64,000 nt of DNA from Zelopaecilomyces penicillatus (taxonomy: Eukaryota > Ascomycota > Sordariomycetes > Hypocreales > Pseudodiploosporaceae), in the NCBI GenBank assembly GCA_005765155.1, contig VCCP01000001.1, forward strand, positions 5,580,001 through 5,644,000. Direction: 5' to 3'. A program made the position numbers and the translations under genes. This document shows, piece after piece, positions 49,325 to 60,249 of the stretch (within the stretch, counting starts at the first letter, position 1; every line of letters starts with the position of its first letter). The notes beneath the pieces were generated by a model. It had not been told where the DNA came from, did not search any database, and saw only the letters and a program-made list of their open reading frames with translations.

Positions 49325-51303
49325 ATGGGTGCAGCCTTGGCTGTCTGGAGAGTTCTAGTCGATATCGCCGCGTTTTGGCGCAAGGTACGGATTGACAATG
49401 CCTTCCCTCTTCATCTCTCTGTTTTTTGAAGTGTTTTTCTACGCGCCCCTTTCTTTTCCCATGTCCTACAGCCCGATATCTCATACTCCATGCTCCTGCT
49501 GACTCCCGCAAAGAAACTCTTCTACTGGTATACCCGCCAGAACCCGGTAGAATTATGGCTTAAGCTACTGCGCAATGCCGAGACGTTTGAGGATTGGGAG
49601 GAAGCCGCGCTCCATCTAGATAATCTCCTAGGGCTCGACCTATGGTGCGTACGACATCTATTTCTCTGTATCTCTACCCCCTTTATGGAGCCTGTGTCCT
49701 CCTCTGCAAAGGCCAGCTGTACTAACTCAATATGCTACCTGTTTTAGGCGGAACAACCCAACTTCTAAATACTACGATTGGAGACTCATCACTGAGCGAC
49801 TCGACTCCCTCGCGGGTGCCAGAGAGGAAAATGATTTTGAACAGCTCGTCAATCTGCTTCGGTCCGGTCTCGTGCGCAATCTTGGAAACATAAGCGCACC
49901 GAAGCTCTACAACCGATCCTTTTCAGGAACAAAGTATCTCATTGAAGAATACATCGCGCAGATTGGCGAGACTGTAGAGGATGTAAGCACTCTCCCGACA
50001 AGTCTCTCGTCGGGTCTGTACAGCAATGGAAACACTTTGACAAATCAAATGAAGTTGGATTTCATCCATGATACAAGGCAGGCATTCGGACGAAGCACGC
50101 TTGTTCTTCAAGGCGGCGCCATCTTCGGGCTATGTCATTTAGGCGTGGTAAAGGCCCTGTTTCTGCGGGGATTACTACCGCGCATCATTACCGGTACTGC
50201 TACTGGCGCACTTATAGCAGCTCTGGTAGCAATCCACACTGAAGAAGAGCTGCCAGGAGTTCTTACGGGCGATGGCATTGACGTTACTGCATTTACCTCC
50301 AGACAGGCAATGAGTCACGGCCGACCTCAGTCATTCGGGTCTAGGTGGGCAACGCTGCTGCGACGGGTTCGTCGATTCTTCCGGGAGGGGTATTTTCTCG
50401 ACGTGAAGGTCCTCGAAGCTTGCGTTCGTGCCAATGTGGGAGACCTGACCTTTGAAGAGGCATACCATCGCAGTAAGAGAGTGCTGAACATAACGGTTGC
50501 GACCGAAGGGCAGGGTGGTGGCGTCCCGGCCCTTCTGAACTATATCACCGCTCCCAATGTTGTGAGTTCTCCCTTCGGTGACATGATTTATAAAACAATG
50601 AGACTAACTGGATAAACCATAGTTGATATGGAGTGCCGCGGTGGCATCAAATGCATCTTCACCCTCGCTCTATGGTCGTAAAAAGGCTACGATCCTTTGT
50701 AAAGATGCTCATGGCAACATTGTGCCTTGGGCTCCAGCGAACACAACTGACTTTCACCACTGGACACATGTTTCCTATAGTGATCGGGACTCCCCCCTAC
50801 GACGAATTGCTGAGTTATTCAATGTCAATCATTTCATTGTTAGTCAGGCTCGACCGTACCTTATCCCTTTTCTTCAATCGGATATGCATGGCCCATCTCT
50901 GGTTGAAACACGGAGCAAGACGACCCAGCTCTCAGCCTTTCTTGTCCGAATGGTTGGGCTGGAGATTAGACACAGACTGCGTCAACTGGACACGCTACGG
51001 CTATTACCTGCTGGAATTCGACGATTTTTGGTCGACGAAGAGGTACCGGCTGCATCAATGACGTTGGTGCCCGAAGTGACAGCAGGAGACTTTGTGCGGC
51101 TTCTGGAAACGCCAATTCGAGATAGCCTCAACTATTGGATATTGAGGGGGGAGAGAAGTGTCTGGCCAGCAGTTGCTGCGCTGAGAGTTCGCTGCACCGT
51201 GGAAAACGAGCTGGACCGCTCATACCAGGTGGTTCGCAAGCTCAAGGCCGGCGATTTAAGGAGAAAGGGGGGTATGGCAGCAGTAACGCAAGGTGACCGC
51301 TGA
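49325..51303 (+). CDS. Patatin-fold protein with DUF3336, apparently catalytically dead
   Basis: Exons are 49325-49384, 49472-49644, 49748-50561 and 50623-51303, giving 575 aa. Residues ~1-180 form the DUF3336-like N-terminal part seen in Tgl3/4/5 and SDP1 lipases (FYWYTRQNPVELWLKLLRNA). The patatin domain starts with the oxyanion loop GGAIFG (200-205) and continues to FNVNHFIVSQ near 413. The nucleophile box GxSxG reads GTATG (227-231), so the Ser position holds Ala. The place of the DG dyad before DRDSPLRRI reads HV (398-399). The fold would suggest triacylglycerol lipase or lysophospholipid acyltransferase on lipid droplets, but both catalytic residues look absent. All splice junctions rebuild family-like sequence, so it is not an obvious pseudogene. 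Confidence 0.88.
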
Positions 51304-54300
51304 ATACTTGTACAACCTCGATGGCAAGCGGAATAACGCATCATGACATAAAAACACGCGCGCAATGTTGTAATACTAGGCGAGTAATTTGGATAAGCAG
51401 CCGGAAGACGGAGGTTGGATCTCTGGCATGTAAGGGAAAAAGGAACAAGCGCAAGCAAACTCGGAATTTTATAGCAAACTGGTATTATTGAGAATAGTGG
51501 CATCAATATTTTCACAAGTTACACCGCTTTCTTGTTCGAATAGCACAGCCGCTTTGCCCATAATACCGACTTTTTCATCTTTGATGCTGAGACATACTCA
51601 GTCCCTCAAATCCGGGGATGTTTTTCTTCTCGTACTTGTTAAAATATTGTACATTCACAATCGCACTAGCCGTCACACCAGTCTGATTTGAAAGCCAACC
51701 CTTCGTTTGATCCCTGGACACTAGATCTCATAGTATTCCTTGCGATATGGGGCATGACTCTAGGTACAGCCAATGCAAACTGACCACTTACATATAGTGC
51801 TCAAATACAAAAGATGAGGACATCCTAGACGATACTACAAGGGGATGAACGGGGTGCCCGGAGACCGATCTTGTGAATTACGAGTGCTTTATATCGCTGT
51901 GTGTATATTTAGGTTGCATGCGCCTCTTGCAGGCCTTGGCTTTCGAGTATTAAGTATAGGCTTTTAGCTGTAGCGAGGGGGCTTGGAATCTTCTTACTTC
52001 TTGCTTTCCTCGCGTTAGTAGCACTAACTTATAGAGTAACTTTCAACAAACTTACAACATAGTCCAGTGTGGCAAGCACAAGTGACAGAGCTCTATATGA
52101 ACCGCACACATCAGTCAATCCAGTCAAACATGCAAGCTGAACTCATGATTATCTGTCGACAACTATTTACAGTATTCTCCGAGATGATGAGGGCTGGAGA
52201 AACGAGCGAATGACGGCCGCTCCGAGGTTGGCGAGGAGGGGCTCCTGCTGTTTCTCCCACTCCGCTCTCCACTCTCCACTCAAGATATGGAGAGGTTGTT
52301 TAGAGATGTGGAAGCTAAGTAAGGCAAGTGATCTGGTTCGCACCCCATTTCGACCTTGGATCTACTATGTGATGCTTGGTTTCCTTTGCCCACTCTGTCA
52401 AGGACGACGACGAATGCTAGTCACCACCACGGCATTGCCGAAAGCCAGGACAGCGCCTGTTAGTGCGAACTGGTATATCTGTGGCGTCGACTTCAAGAAG
52501 GGTCGGTATTATCTCCTCATGATTTGGGGCTTGTGATTCTCTTTGGGTATCTGCAACTACGCTCAGGGCTAGACAGAGAGGCGGGTCCGGGGATGGTAGA
52601 AAGCCATGGCTGGGTTTGGAGATTTCGGTGGACTGGAGAAGAGCAGGCCCTATTCGGGCACGCCGAACCACATTGGCAAGGGGAGAAGAAGGGAAAAGGA
52701 AGGAGAAGTTAGAGAAAGGGGAGCTATAGAAATGTAGAGACTGGACCTTTTTCTTCCTTTAGTAGATGCTCATTGATGGCAGGGGTAGTATCTGGGAGCC
52801 AGAGATATGAGATCGGTTGTACGCATGGTTATATCCGCTGCGAACTGGCTGGTGGTTGCAAAAGGAGCATTAATATGATTGGTTCAATTCGGTAAAACGG
52901 TCTTGGTGTCTAGATCACGCTGCTTGCTGTTCCATGGCCCTTCTGATGCTGTTCCATGTAACTTGGTCAACGAACGGTAGGGGCGCTCTGCCAACAAGGC
53001 TCTGCCTGCAAGAAAAAAGCCACCAAAACAAGGCCATCTCACCCATCTATGCCCTTGTTCATAGCGCGTCGTGCTAGGCGTTGCCAGACAGATTTTCGCC
53101 ACTCATGGAGACAGTACAGCTTCCCAATCAAAGAAAGAAACCGCATTCACCGCACACACCCCCTCCAACATTTCGAAAGAAGGGTAATTAGAGACGAGTA
53201 GGGGAGGTCGGGAACGGAGGCACCAGAAGAATGGAGTGCAGCCGCCAGGAACCTAAGGGGGCGGTGACGTGTTGAGCTGCTGTGTCTCTGGCACAAGCTT
53301 CCTTCCTGTGGGCGGACTAGAGGTGGTTTACGAAAAACCGGCTGACTGCCAGAGCCAATTCTATGAATTTAGGACTGATGATCAAGTAGCCGCACACATA
53401 ATTACCCAATATGCAAAAGGCAATGGCAGGGATTGCGTGGCCGAAAACATGTAATCAAACGCTCAATTTGTCACGCTCAGGATGCAGAGTTGCTGATGGT
53501 GTTCTCTGTAAGTATGCTTGGGCCTGATTTGTCGAATGGTGGGAGGGTGGGTGGTGGTATGAATGGGGCAATATCACGGAATGCTTCTAGAAGGTGAGTG
53601 GAACCGTTAGGAGTGAGGCTGTGCTGCCCCGTAAGGCAGACAAGGCCGCCGACGGGCATCCAAGGCGCGATCGCCGAGGAAAAGCTTTGTTCGTCCGGGG
53701 GAGCAGAGGTCAGCTGCCGAAGCCACTGAAGCACCAGGGACATCAGACAGGGAGACCGGGCCCAGGGTGTCAAAGTATGTCTGTAGAGCATGTGGAGTCC
53801 TGCAGCAGGGTAACATTGAACCAACCTGCTCACATCGTAGGCCTCCTGGCGGACATCGCAAAGCAAGTGCCAGGGGATCCTGTTGTTCATGGAGGGGGGG
53901 CCACCACAAGGAGGGAGGCTAATCGTGCTATTACTCGTCAATCCGTGTTCGCACAGGGGAGGTGTTTCTAGAATGGGCACCCCAAGGGAATACGATCCCA
54001 AGATGAGAACCATCACACGCAGCATCGCACGGAGCTTCACAAGGCGTCGGCCTCAGCGTTGCAACCTGACGGCCCATGTAAGTTGGCGTTGGCTGTCGAT
54101 GGCGGATAGCACCCGACCAGCGTCGAGTTCATAATTACAGGGCGTCAACAGGGGTCCTTCTGGTCTGCCGTCTGGATCGCTTGGCCTCGGGCAGTTTCTA
54201 GTGGTCTTCTCCTAGTCGTGAGCCACAGATTGGTGGCTATTTCCTGAGGTGTTGTAACTGGTAAGTTATTCGTACCTACCTCAGTTGATGCGTGCTACCT

Positions 54301-54309
54301 ACCCGCAAC

Positions 54310-54327
54310 TACCTACCTACCTACCTA
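54310..54327. repeat. (ACCT)4 tandem repeat
   Basis: Perfect ACCT units, part of the wider TACCT/AGGTA word family scattered through the gene-poor DNA. Confidence 0.75.
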
Positions 54328-54817
54328 TGTTGCTGTTCGAGAGACTTCCTTCTCCATTCACCAATTTATTCCAACGTGACCACCCAAACATTGATTCAGT
54401 CCATCACCATCTCACCTCCGGTCATCTAACCGGCAACGGAAGCGCTCTTAGGAAAAGCTAGATTGAGTCGACGCCAGATCAGACAGACCAATCCATGCCA
54501 GGAACGTCGTACGCAGACTTCGTGGTGGGATTGACACGGCTCAACGTTTTAGATTGGAATTTTTTTTTAGCAAGGCTGGCAATCGTTCTGGAACCTGCTT
54601 TACCTATAGTTTTCAAAGACACACGGGTTAATTACACCACAACGTCAGCTTGATACGCGGCCCTCCTCATGACATCCATGGGCTAGTCTAGTGGGCGTGC
54701 GTCTGCTCTACGTAAAGGCTAAGTAAGGTATGTCTGGTTCATGTGCCTATCTGACCACACACATAGAACATGGTTGTATCCGTGCTCACGATGGCTATTG
54801 GGACATGCACTGGCAGA

Positions 54818-54848
54818 TTTTTTTATTTTTTTTTTAAAAAAAAAAAAA
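54818..54848. repeat. T7-A-T10-A13 palindromic tract
   Basis: Seven T, one A, ten T, then thirteen A. The T10/A10 part could fold into a perfect hairpin. It lies about 65 bp before the G11 run. Confidence 0.8.
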
Positions 54849-54912
54849 CCGTTGTCACTTGCACGAGGCTTCGATGCCCCGGTCCTCCAGCGATGAGAGG
54901 GGGGTCTGGTAA

Positions 54913-54923
54913 GGGGGGGGGGG
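54913..54923. repeat. G11 homopolymer
   Basis: Eleven G in intergenic DNA. Confidence 0.8.
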
Positions 54924-56922
54924 TGTTGGTTACTCTGTTCTACACAATCTGTTCCCCTTGCTTAGTGTCACTTCTTGGCGTCACTGACCAATGGACAAAG
55001 CTGGTATCTACATGATGGCTGTTAATCCTGAGAGCTTCTTCATGTCCCACCAACCCGAGCGGGCGGGCGGCGAATCAAGATTAAAGACACGCAAACTCCT
55101 CACGTGTGAGCGCCTGGTCCGCCCTCTCTGCGGTTGCTTAGAGATGGACGAGGGAACTCAACAACGCGTCGCTGGTGGCGGCTCTACTGTCACCCTTCTC
55201 TCGTTAATACACACCCCTCGACAAGAGGACACTGGGGAGAAGATGAATGATACTGGAGCAGGTGGTGGACAAACTACCTGCCCTGCTTTCCCCCAGCCAG
55301 CGGACGCGGCTGATGATGGGTTGATGGTGTGGCTGCCATGTCAATCATTGGCTGAATTGAGGCTTGCAACGAAGAATAGGCGCCGTGGACAAAGCGTCTT
55401 GTATCAGCTACCTGTAACCATTACTTGAAAAAATCATCCAGCAACTCGATACCTGATAGCCACAGTACGTGACACTTGCCTGAGTGAGGTATGTACTTGC
55501 CGCTGATCGACAGGTTTTGCTGTGAAGTTACTAAGTACTCAGTACCCAGCACCTGCAAGACAGCCTTTTGCCTTGTCTTGCCTTGCATCAATTCTGGGAC
55601 GGAAGTGCATACGGTGCTGGCTGGAGACCCAGAGAGACGCCACCATGCTGGTGAAGTGTATTTTGTCTCGCTTCCCCTACGGCGTGCATATCGAAACCGA
55701 AGACCCGGGTCGATTACGGGCAGTTAACCCTGATTGATGTGTTGGCAGCGTTACCCCATGCTTGCGTTCAGAAATCTACCTATGAGAGGATATTTTTGCA
55801 TCTTGAGCATTAATAGCTTTCTGGATTCAATCTGTTCCCAGGCCTGTTTTCACTTCACGCAACCCCAACCCTAAGCATAGGCTGTGTCCCCCCGCCCTTT
55901 GTACGTCATTGTTATTTCTTCCTCCCAACTTCTAGACGCTGAAGCTACTACGAAATAGGCTGGGCAATGCAAGCTATGGTGTGGCATCCGTGCGGGAGCC
56001 AACGCCCGAACGAAACAATAAGAATGAACGGGTATAATCCCGTGTGAAGGGTTAATGAACACACACTCCTCATCCGCAGCAGGGGTGCGAGCTCAACTGA
56101 AAACCACGGCCACCCTCCCACATTCACTGTCATCGGCAGTGCAACATGCGCAGAGGGCGAGAATACGCCATTGAATAGAATCACCAGCAGCGGTCCAGAC
56201 GCGGGTAGCCAATATCCGCACCCAATTCATACAGATGCCAAGTTGATAGTACTAGGAGGGAATTGTGGTTACACACACGCATGCACACGCCCCCCAAATC
56301 GATCCAGCCTCACTGCTCCGTCTAAGCGTGCCCTGCAACCAGACATGCGGTGCGCATCGTACTCTCCCACCCTTTTGGACGTTGCCTTGGTTAACTAACA
56401 TATCTATGTAGGCCTGTGGGGCCTACTGACCGTTGCCGGATTTCACATCCCCTGGCGCAAGCGTATGAATTTCGGCGTCTGTCTCTTGGAATATGGCTGG
56501 CCCCAGCTTCATCATGGCCCCGATGCGTTGGCCGGTCCGAGCCCCGTTCGTTTCTATCCCACCAAAATTGGTCGTTTGAGGGCCCCCTCTCTCTCCTCTC
56601 CACTGGAACCTCTTGCATTCTCAATGCTACAAGGACAGGCCCAGTTCTGGCTATGCATAACGCCTGGTTGTCTCATTGCAGGCTTTTCCTCACCCCATGC
56701 CAGCTTATCACTCTCCCAAGAACGTACAGGCACACACACACATCCCGTCCCCCCACACGCAACGACTTGCCGAACCCAAGATCTACCCACCTAGTTCATA
56801 CGCGTAGACTCTCATAAGTCAAACAGCTGGCCTTGTGTGCTAGTTCCATTGCCTTGCCTTCTTCCCCAGTCCAGCCACGGTCAAGCCATGATCTTCTAGG
56901 CAAGAGCTTTCTCACCCCCCAT

Positions 56923-56942
56923 CTGTCTGTCTGTCTGTCTGT
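56923..56942. repeat. (CTGT)5 microsatellite
   Basis: Five CTGT units in the C/T-rich DNA upstream of the 214-residue gene. Confidence 0.85.
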
Positions 56943-57503
56943 CCGCCCACCGGGCCTCTTTCTCTCTTCCCGTCAGTCCACTAATGAAATCGGACACACG
57001 CCATCCCCCGTATCTCCTGGCTACACACCAGCAGGGATACCACCATTAAGCTCACTCAAGGATATAAGATCACCTGTATTCTCCCTCTCCTTGAATGTTT
57101 TTGCAAACTCAAAGACTCAATCCCCGCATCTTCTCAAGAGATACACAACCCAAACCAACCGGAGTCGACCTCTCTCTCATCTTCATACCACCGCGAGCCT
57201 CTCGTATTGGCACTCGTACACCAAGTCTTATCCTTCCTCCCTATCCATGCACTATCGTTCCATGTCCTTACCAGTCTATTCTGCACAACAAACTTGTGTG
57301 AATCAAATCGATCATATGTCATTTGGGAGTCGCGTGTCGAGGTTTCCCTCTACCCAATGCCCCTGAAGTGACATCGTCGAGTTGGTCAACAGGATTTCCC
57401 ACCCAAGTCAGCAAGTGGTAAACACCCATTGATAGTCAGTCACCTGTCTCATCATCTCGAATATATTCTGCCGCACTCGAACCCACGGTTTCCATCTTGA
57501 ACC

Positions 57504-58148
57504 ATGTCTGCCGAAGCCGCCAGTATCATCGACTTGTCTCTCCGTCCTCAATCCAACGCCTGCCATGCTCAACTAGACCGTTTCGCCCAATACCAGCAAG
57601 CGCCCGTACCACACTCCCCAGCCTCGTCTCGAAGAGCCAGTCCTAGTCGACCAACTCTCTCCGCCGTCACTGCTTCAGTGGCCGTCCCCGCCGCTCACGA
57701 GTCTTTCGAATTATTCGATGTCGTCCCGAATAACAGCTGCAATGACTGGTATCTCATCCCCATCAACCCAACCGTGGACGACGATTGGAGAAGCAACAAC
57801 AGCAGCAACAGTACAAATAGCACCAACTCTTCCTCCAATAACGGTGGCAATAGTGTCGGCTATACTGGTCAACAACTCACTGCATCCAACATTCTCATGC
57901 TCAACATGATGAATGAAACTGATGCCGGCTCTATGCAAGAGCGCCTCATGCGCCGTGGTAGTGAACAGGATGCGGCCCGCCGCTCCAGCATCCAAGTACG
58001 CGGCACTGCCACACGTTGCTCCGTCGATAGTACAGAGCAAATGGGCTTGCTTGAACCTTGGTCAACCGCCAACACCGATTGTGATTCTTGTATCTTTGCT
58101 GTCGGTGCATGGGCAGAAGACATTGTTCGACCGCTAAGCCGACAATGA
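57504..58148 (+). CDS. Serine/asparagine-rich protein of unknown function, 214 aa
   Basis: I do not recognise the family. It is a single exon from ATG 57504, whose context (ACC before ATG) is good for initiation. The N-terminal 70 residues are Ser/Ala/Pro-rich with basic SRRASPSRP sites. Then comes a more ordered-looking block with FELFDVVPNNSCNDWYLIPI, a low-complexity Asn/Ser run (about residues 93-113), a block ASNILMLNMMNETDAGSMQE, a basic Ser-rich part (RRGSEQDAARRSS) and a C terminus with two close Cys (DCDSC). There is no signal peptide or membrane segment. It follows a 6.2-kb gene-poor stretch with a C/T-rich leader, which suggests strong or regulated transcription, but that is inference. 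Clean frame and codon texture support a real gene. Confidence 0.65.
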   Translation: MSAEAASIIDLSLRPQSNACHAQLDRFAQYQQAPVPHSPASSRRASPSRPTLSAVTASVAVPAAHESFELFDVVPNNSCNDWYLIPINPTVDDDWRSNNSSNSTNSTNSSSNNGGNSVGYTGQQLTASNILMLNMMNETDAGSMQERLMRRGSEQDAARRSSIQVRGTATRCSVDSTEQMGLLEPWSTANTDCDSCIFAVGAWAEDIVRPLSRQ

Positions 58149-59414
58149 TGAACCTACTCCTGTTCTCGTCATTTTTGAGAACGTTGAAACTTCCAGTCAT
58201 CAAAGAAATAAGAATAGTCAACTGATGCCCAGCCCGGGAATGTACATCATTCCCTTTGGTTGGTGCTCATAATCACTGACATTTCAAAGAAAAAATGGAT
58301 TGACTTTCATCATCTTGTTTCGTCTTTTGTTTTCTCCCAATATTAAAACTGAAAAGGAGGAATGGAAACCCCTTTCTACACAGGAGGGAAGGGACGGTAC
58401 CCAGACATGATCCAAAAAGGTTGCAAGAGGAGGAAGGAGTATTGTGACCATGATTGTATAAATGTGTTGAAGTCAATGAGAAAAAAGGAAAAGGAAAAAT
58501 AGAAGCAAATAAATCACGGGCGGAAAAATGAATGCAGAGGTAAGGGTAGATGGGACTATAGACTAGAAGGCATTTGACACGATTGAGATAGTTATTTAAT
58601 CATCACTCACTTTTTTCGGTTTATGATAAAACACCAGAGGTTAATCTCTCGTGACATCGCCGCTGGAAAAGATAAAGTACCTAATCAATATCAGCCTTGC
58701 AGGTATTAATTAATTAGTCTTTGACAGCCATTGATTTTGCTAAGGAGGGTTTGCTGCATGTTTGACAAGGTATATGCCACTAATCGGGATGGATGCTCAG
58801 ACATGGGAGACAATGTAAAGACACGCAGAGAGAGAAGAGAGAGGGTGCGCGAATAATGATCGACGAACCCGTGGGCTTGGGGAAAGGCGAACAATCTATT
58901 GGTGGCAATGTTGTTTGGGAATACGAGATATCCCATGCGTAGTTGTACATGTTTCGCATGAGATGGCAAATCGTCAATGACGCCAGCCGAGCGGGCCGTG
59001 TCTCCACATTAAACAGTTGCTTGTGGCATGCATCCACAACCTTCACAAACCGTTGACGGCTTCTTGATGCACGCAGCCGCTGTCAGACCTTATAATAGAT
59101 GGGCACTCCACAATGAGGCGAAAGCATGATCCGCATGGCTGCAGGGGATGTTCATTGAATGACACAAACAGAAATACAGTGGCACGTCTCGGTGCTGTGA
59201 TATTTTGATTCATTCTTAAGAAATATTATCGCATAGTACACGGTATTCGAAAAAGCGTTGCCGGTACAGCCGCCATGACTAAATGACACTACCCTCCCCG
59301 TATCACGCCGCCCGCTCTCGCCAGCAATTAAAAATAAACTAGAACTGAAGCCAAAAGTCCCAAAGATATCCCTGCACCTGTCTGAACCATAATCAAGATT
59401 TGACATTGACCAAC
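58149..59414. other. Convergent intergenic region
   Basis: 1.27 kb between the stop codons of the 214-residue gene and the GPI-protein gene. It is AT-rich at 58460-58740 with purine-rich runs. No gene is supported. Confidence 0.5.
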
Positions 59415-60249
59415 TTAGCTGAAGAAGGCCATGGCCAGGGCAACACCAGCAACCAGAGCGATGGGGGAAGCCAGACGGCCAGCAGCGCTTCCGGGTGGGG
59501 AGGTGGTAACGGTGGGAGGTCGGGTTGAGGTAGTACGCTCTTTGAAAAACAGTTAGCAGATGCAACCCGAAACGGGTACGAGGCAAACACGCGGGATCTT
59601 CTTACGGGCAGTGGTAGTGGTAGCCTCCTCAGTGGTAGTGGCAGCAGATGTTGTGGGCGCCTCAGATGAGGTCGACTTGGATGAGCTGGATGTAGATGAG
59701 CTGCTCGCAGAGGTAGAGGTAGCAGTCTCGGTCTCAGTGGCAGTCTCAGTCTCAGTAGCGGTGGCCGAGGAAGAGGCAGAGCTTGAGACACTCGTGGGTG
59801 CGGTGCCGGTGCCGACGTAGGTGAACTGAGGGCTGTAGTTGGGAGGTCCCTCCTTGGCAGTGATCTTGAAGTTGTAAGTGTCGGATGGGAGATCTTCCAG
59901 GGTGACGGTCAGGGAGTCGCCAGTGGTGGAAGCTACAGAGCGTGTTAGCGAAACGATCGCGTCTTATCATGCGATTGATTCAATCCCAGGCCCAGGCGAG
60001 GTAGAGAACAAACAGCCGAGCACAGGACATTGAGACGGAAACCGGACGTGACATACCAGAGAGAACCTTGACATCCTTCAAGTTGGTGCTGATGCCAGTC
60101 TGGAGAACAATGGTGCAACCAGCCTCACAACCGCCGAACTTGAGGGTGAAGGGCTCGCCCTCCTTGACGTTGTAGGAGCTGTTGAGAAACTCGGGCTGGG
60201 CAAGGGCAATGGTAGCCAGAGCCGACAGGGTAGCAGCGGAGTACTTCAT
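59415..60249 (-). CDS. GPI-anchored Ser/Thr-rich extracellular matrix protein (Kre9/Knh1-like N domain)
   Basis: Secreted cell-wall or matrix protein. Exons are 60249-60057, 59932-59606 and 59539-59415; the introns are 124 and 66 bp, both phase 1. The product is 214 aa. A signal peptide covers about residues 1-17 (MKYSAATLSALATIALA). A beta-rich domain of ~90 residues follows, with EGEPFTLKFGGCEAGCTIVL, STNLKDVKVLSG and LPSDTYNFKIT, the pattern of the Ser/Thr-rich GPI-anchored family. Next come ~85 residues of Ser/Thr/Ala/Glu with TATETE repeats, a likely O-mannosylated stalk. The end is a GPI signal: a small-residue site (GSAAG) and a hydrophobic tail ending AMAFFS. The last splice could shift to a nearby AG, but only the chosen one yields the GPI tail. 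Confidence 0.87.

Larger units (their letters stand above)
51304..57503. other. Gene-poor region with simple repeats
   Basis: 6.2 kb between two rightward genes. It includes (ACCT)n at 54310-54327, a T10/A13 palindromic tract at 54818-54848, G11 at 54913-54923 and (CTGT)5 at 56923-56942. The last ~650 bp (56850-57500) are C/T-rich and read as a leader of the following gene. Open frames of 60-190 codons occur, but none shows a domain, good codon texture or a consistent splice model. Confidence 0.5.

Noticed and set aside
53477..54040. 187-codon minus-strand frame with a hydrophobic start
   Set aside because: The first codon is GTG, not ATG. The later part is open on the other strand too, and no family is recognised.
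54991..55428. 145-codon ATG frame in the 6-kb gap
   Set aside because: Residue use looks random and no domain or conserved block is visible. It cannot be supported without transcript or homology data.
56833..57366. 177-codon Ser/Pro-rich frame before the 214-residue gene
   Set aside because: C/T-rich composition with a CTGT microsatellite inside explains the openness. More likely leader DNA.
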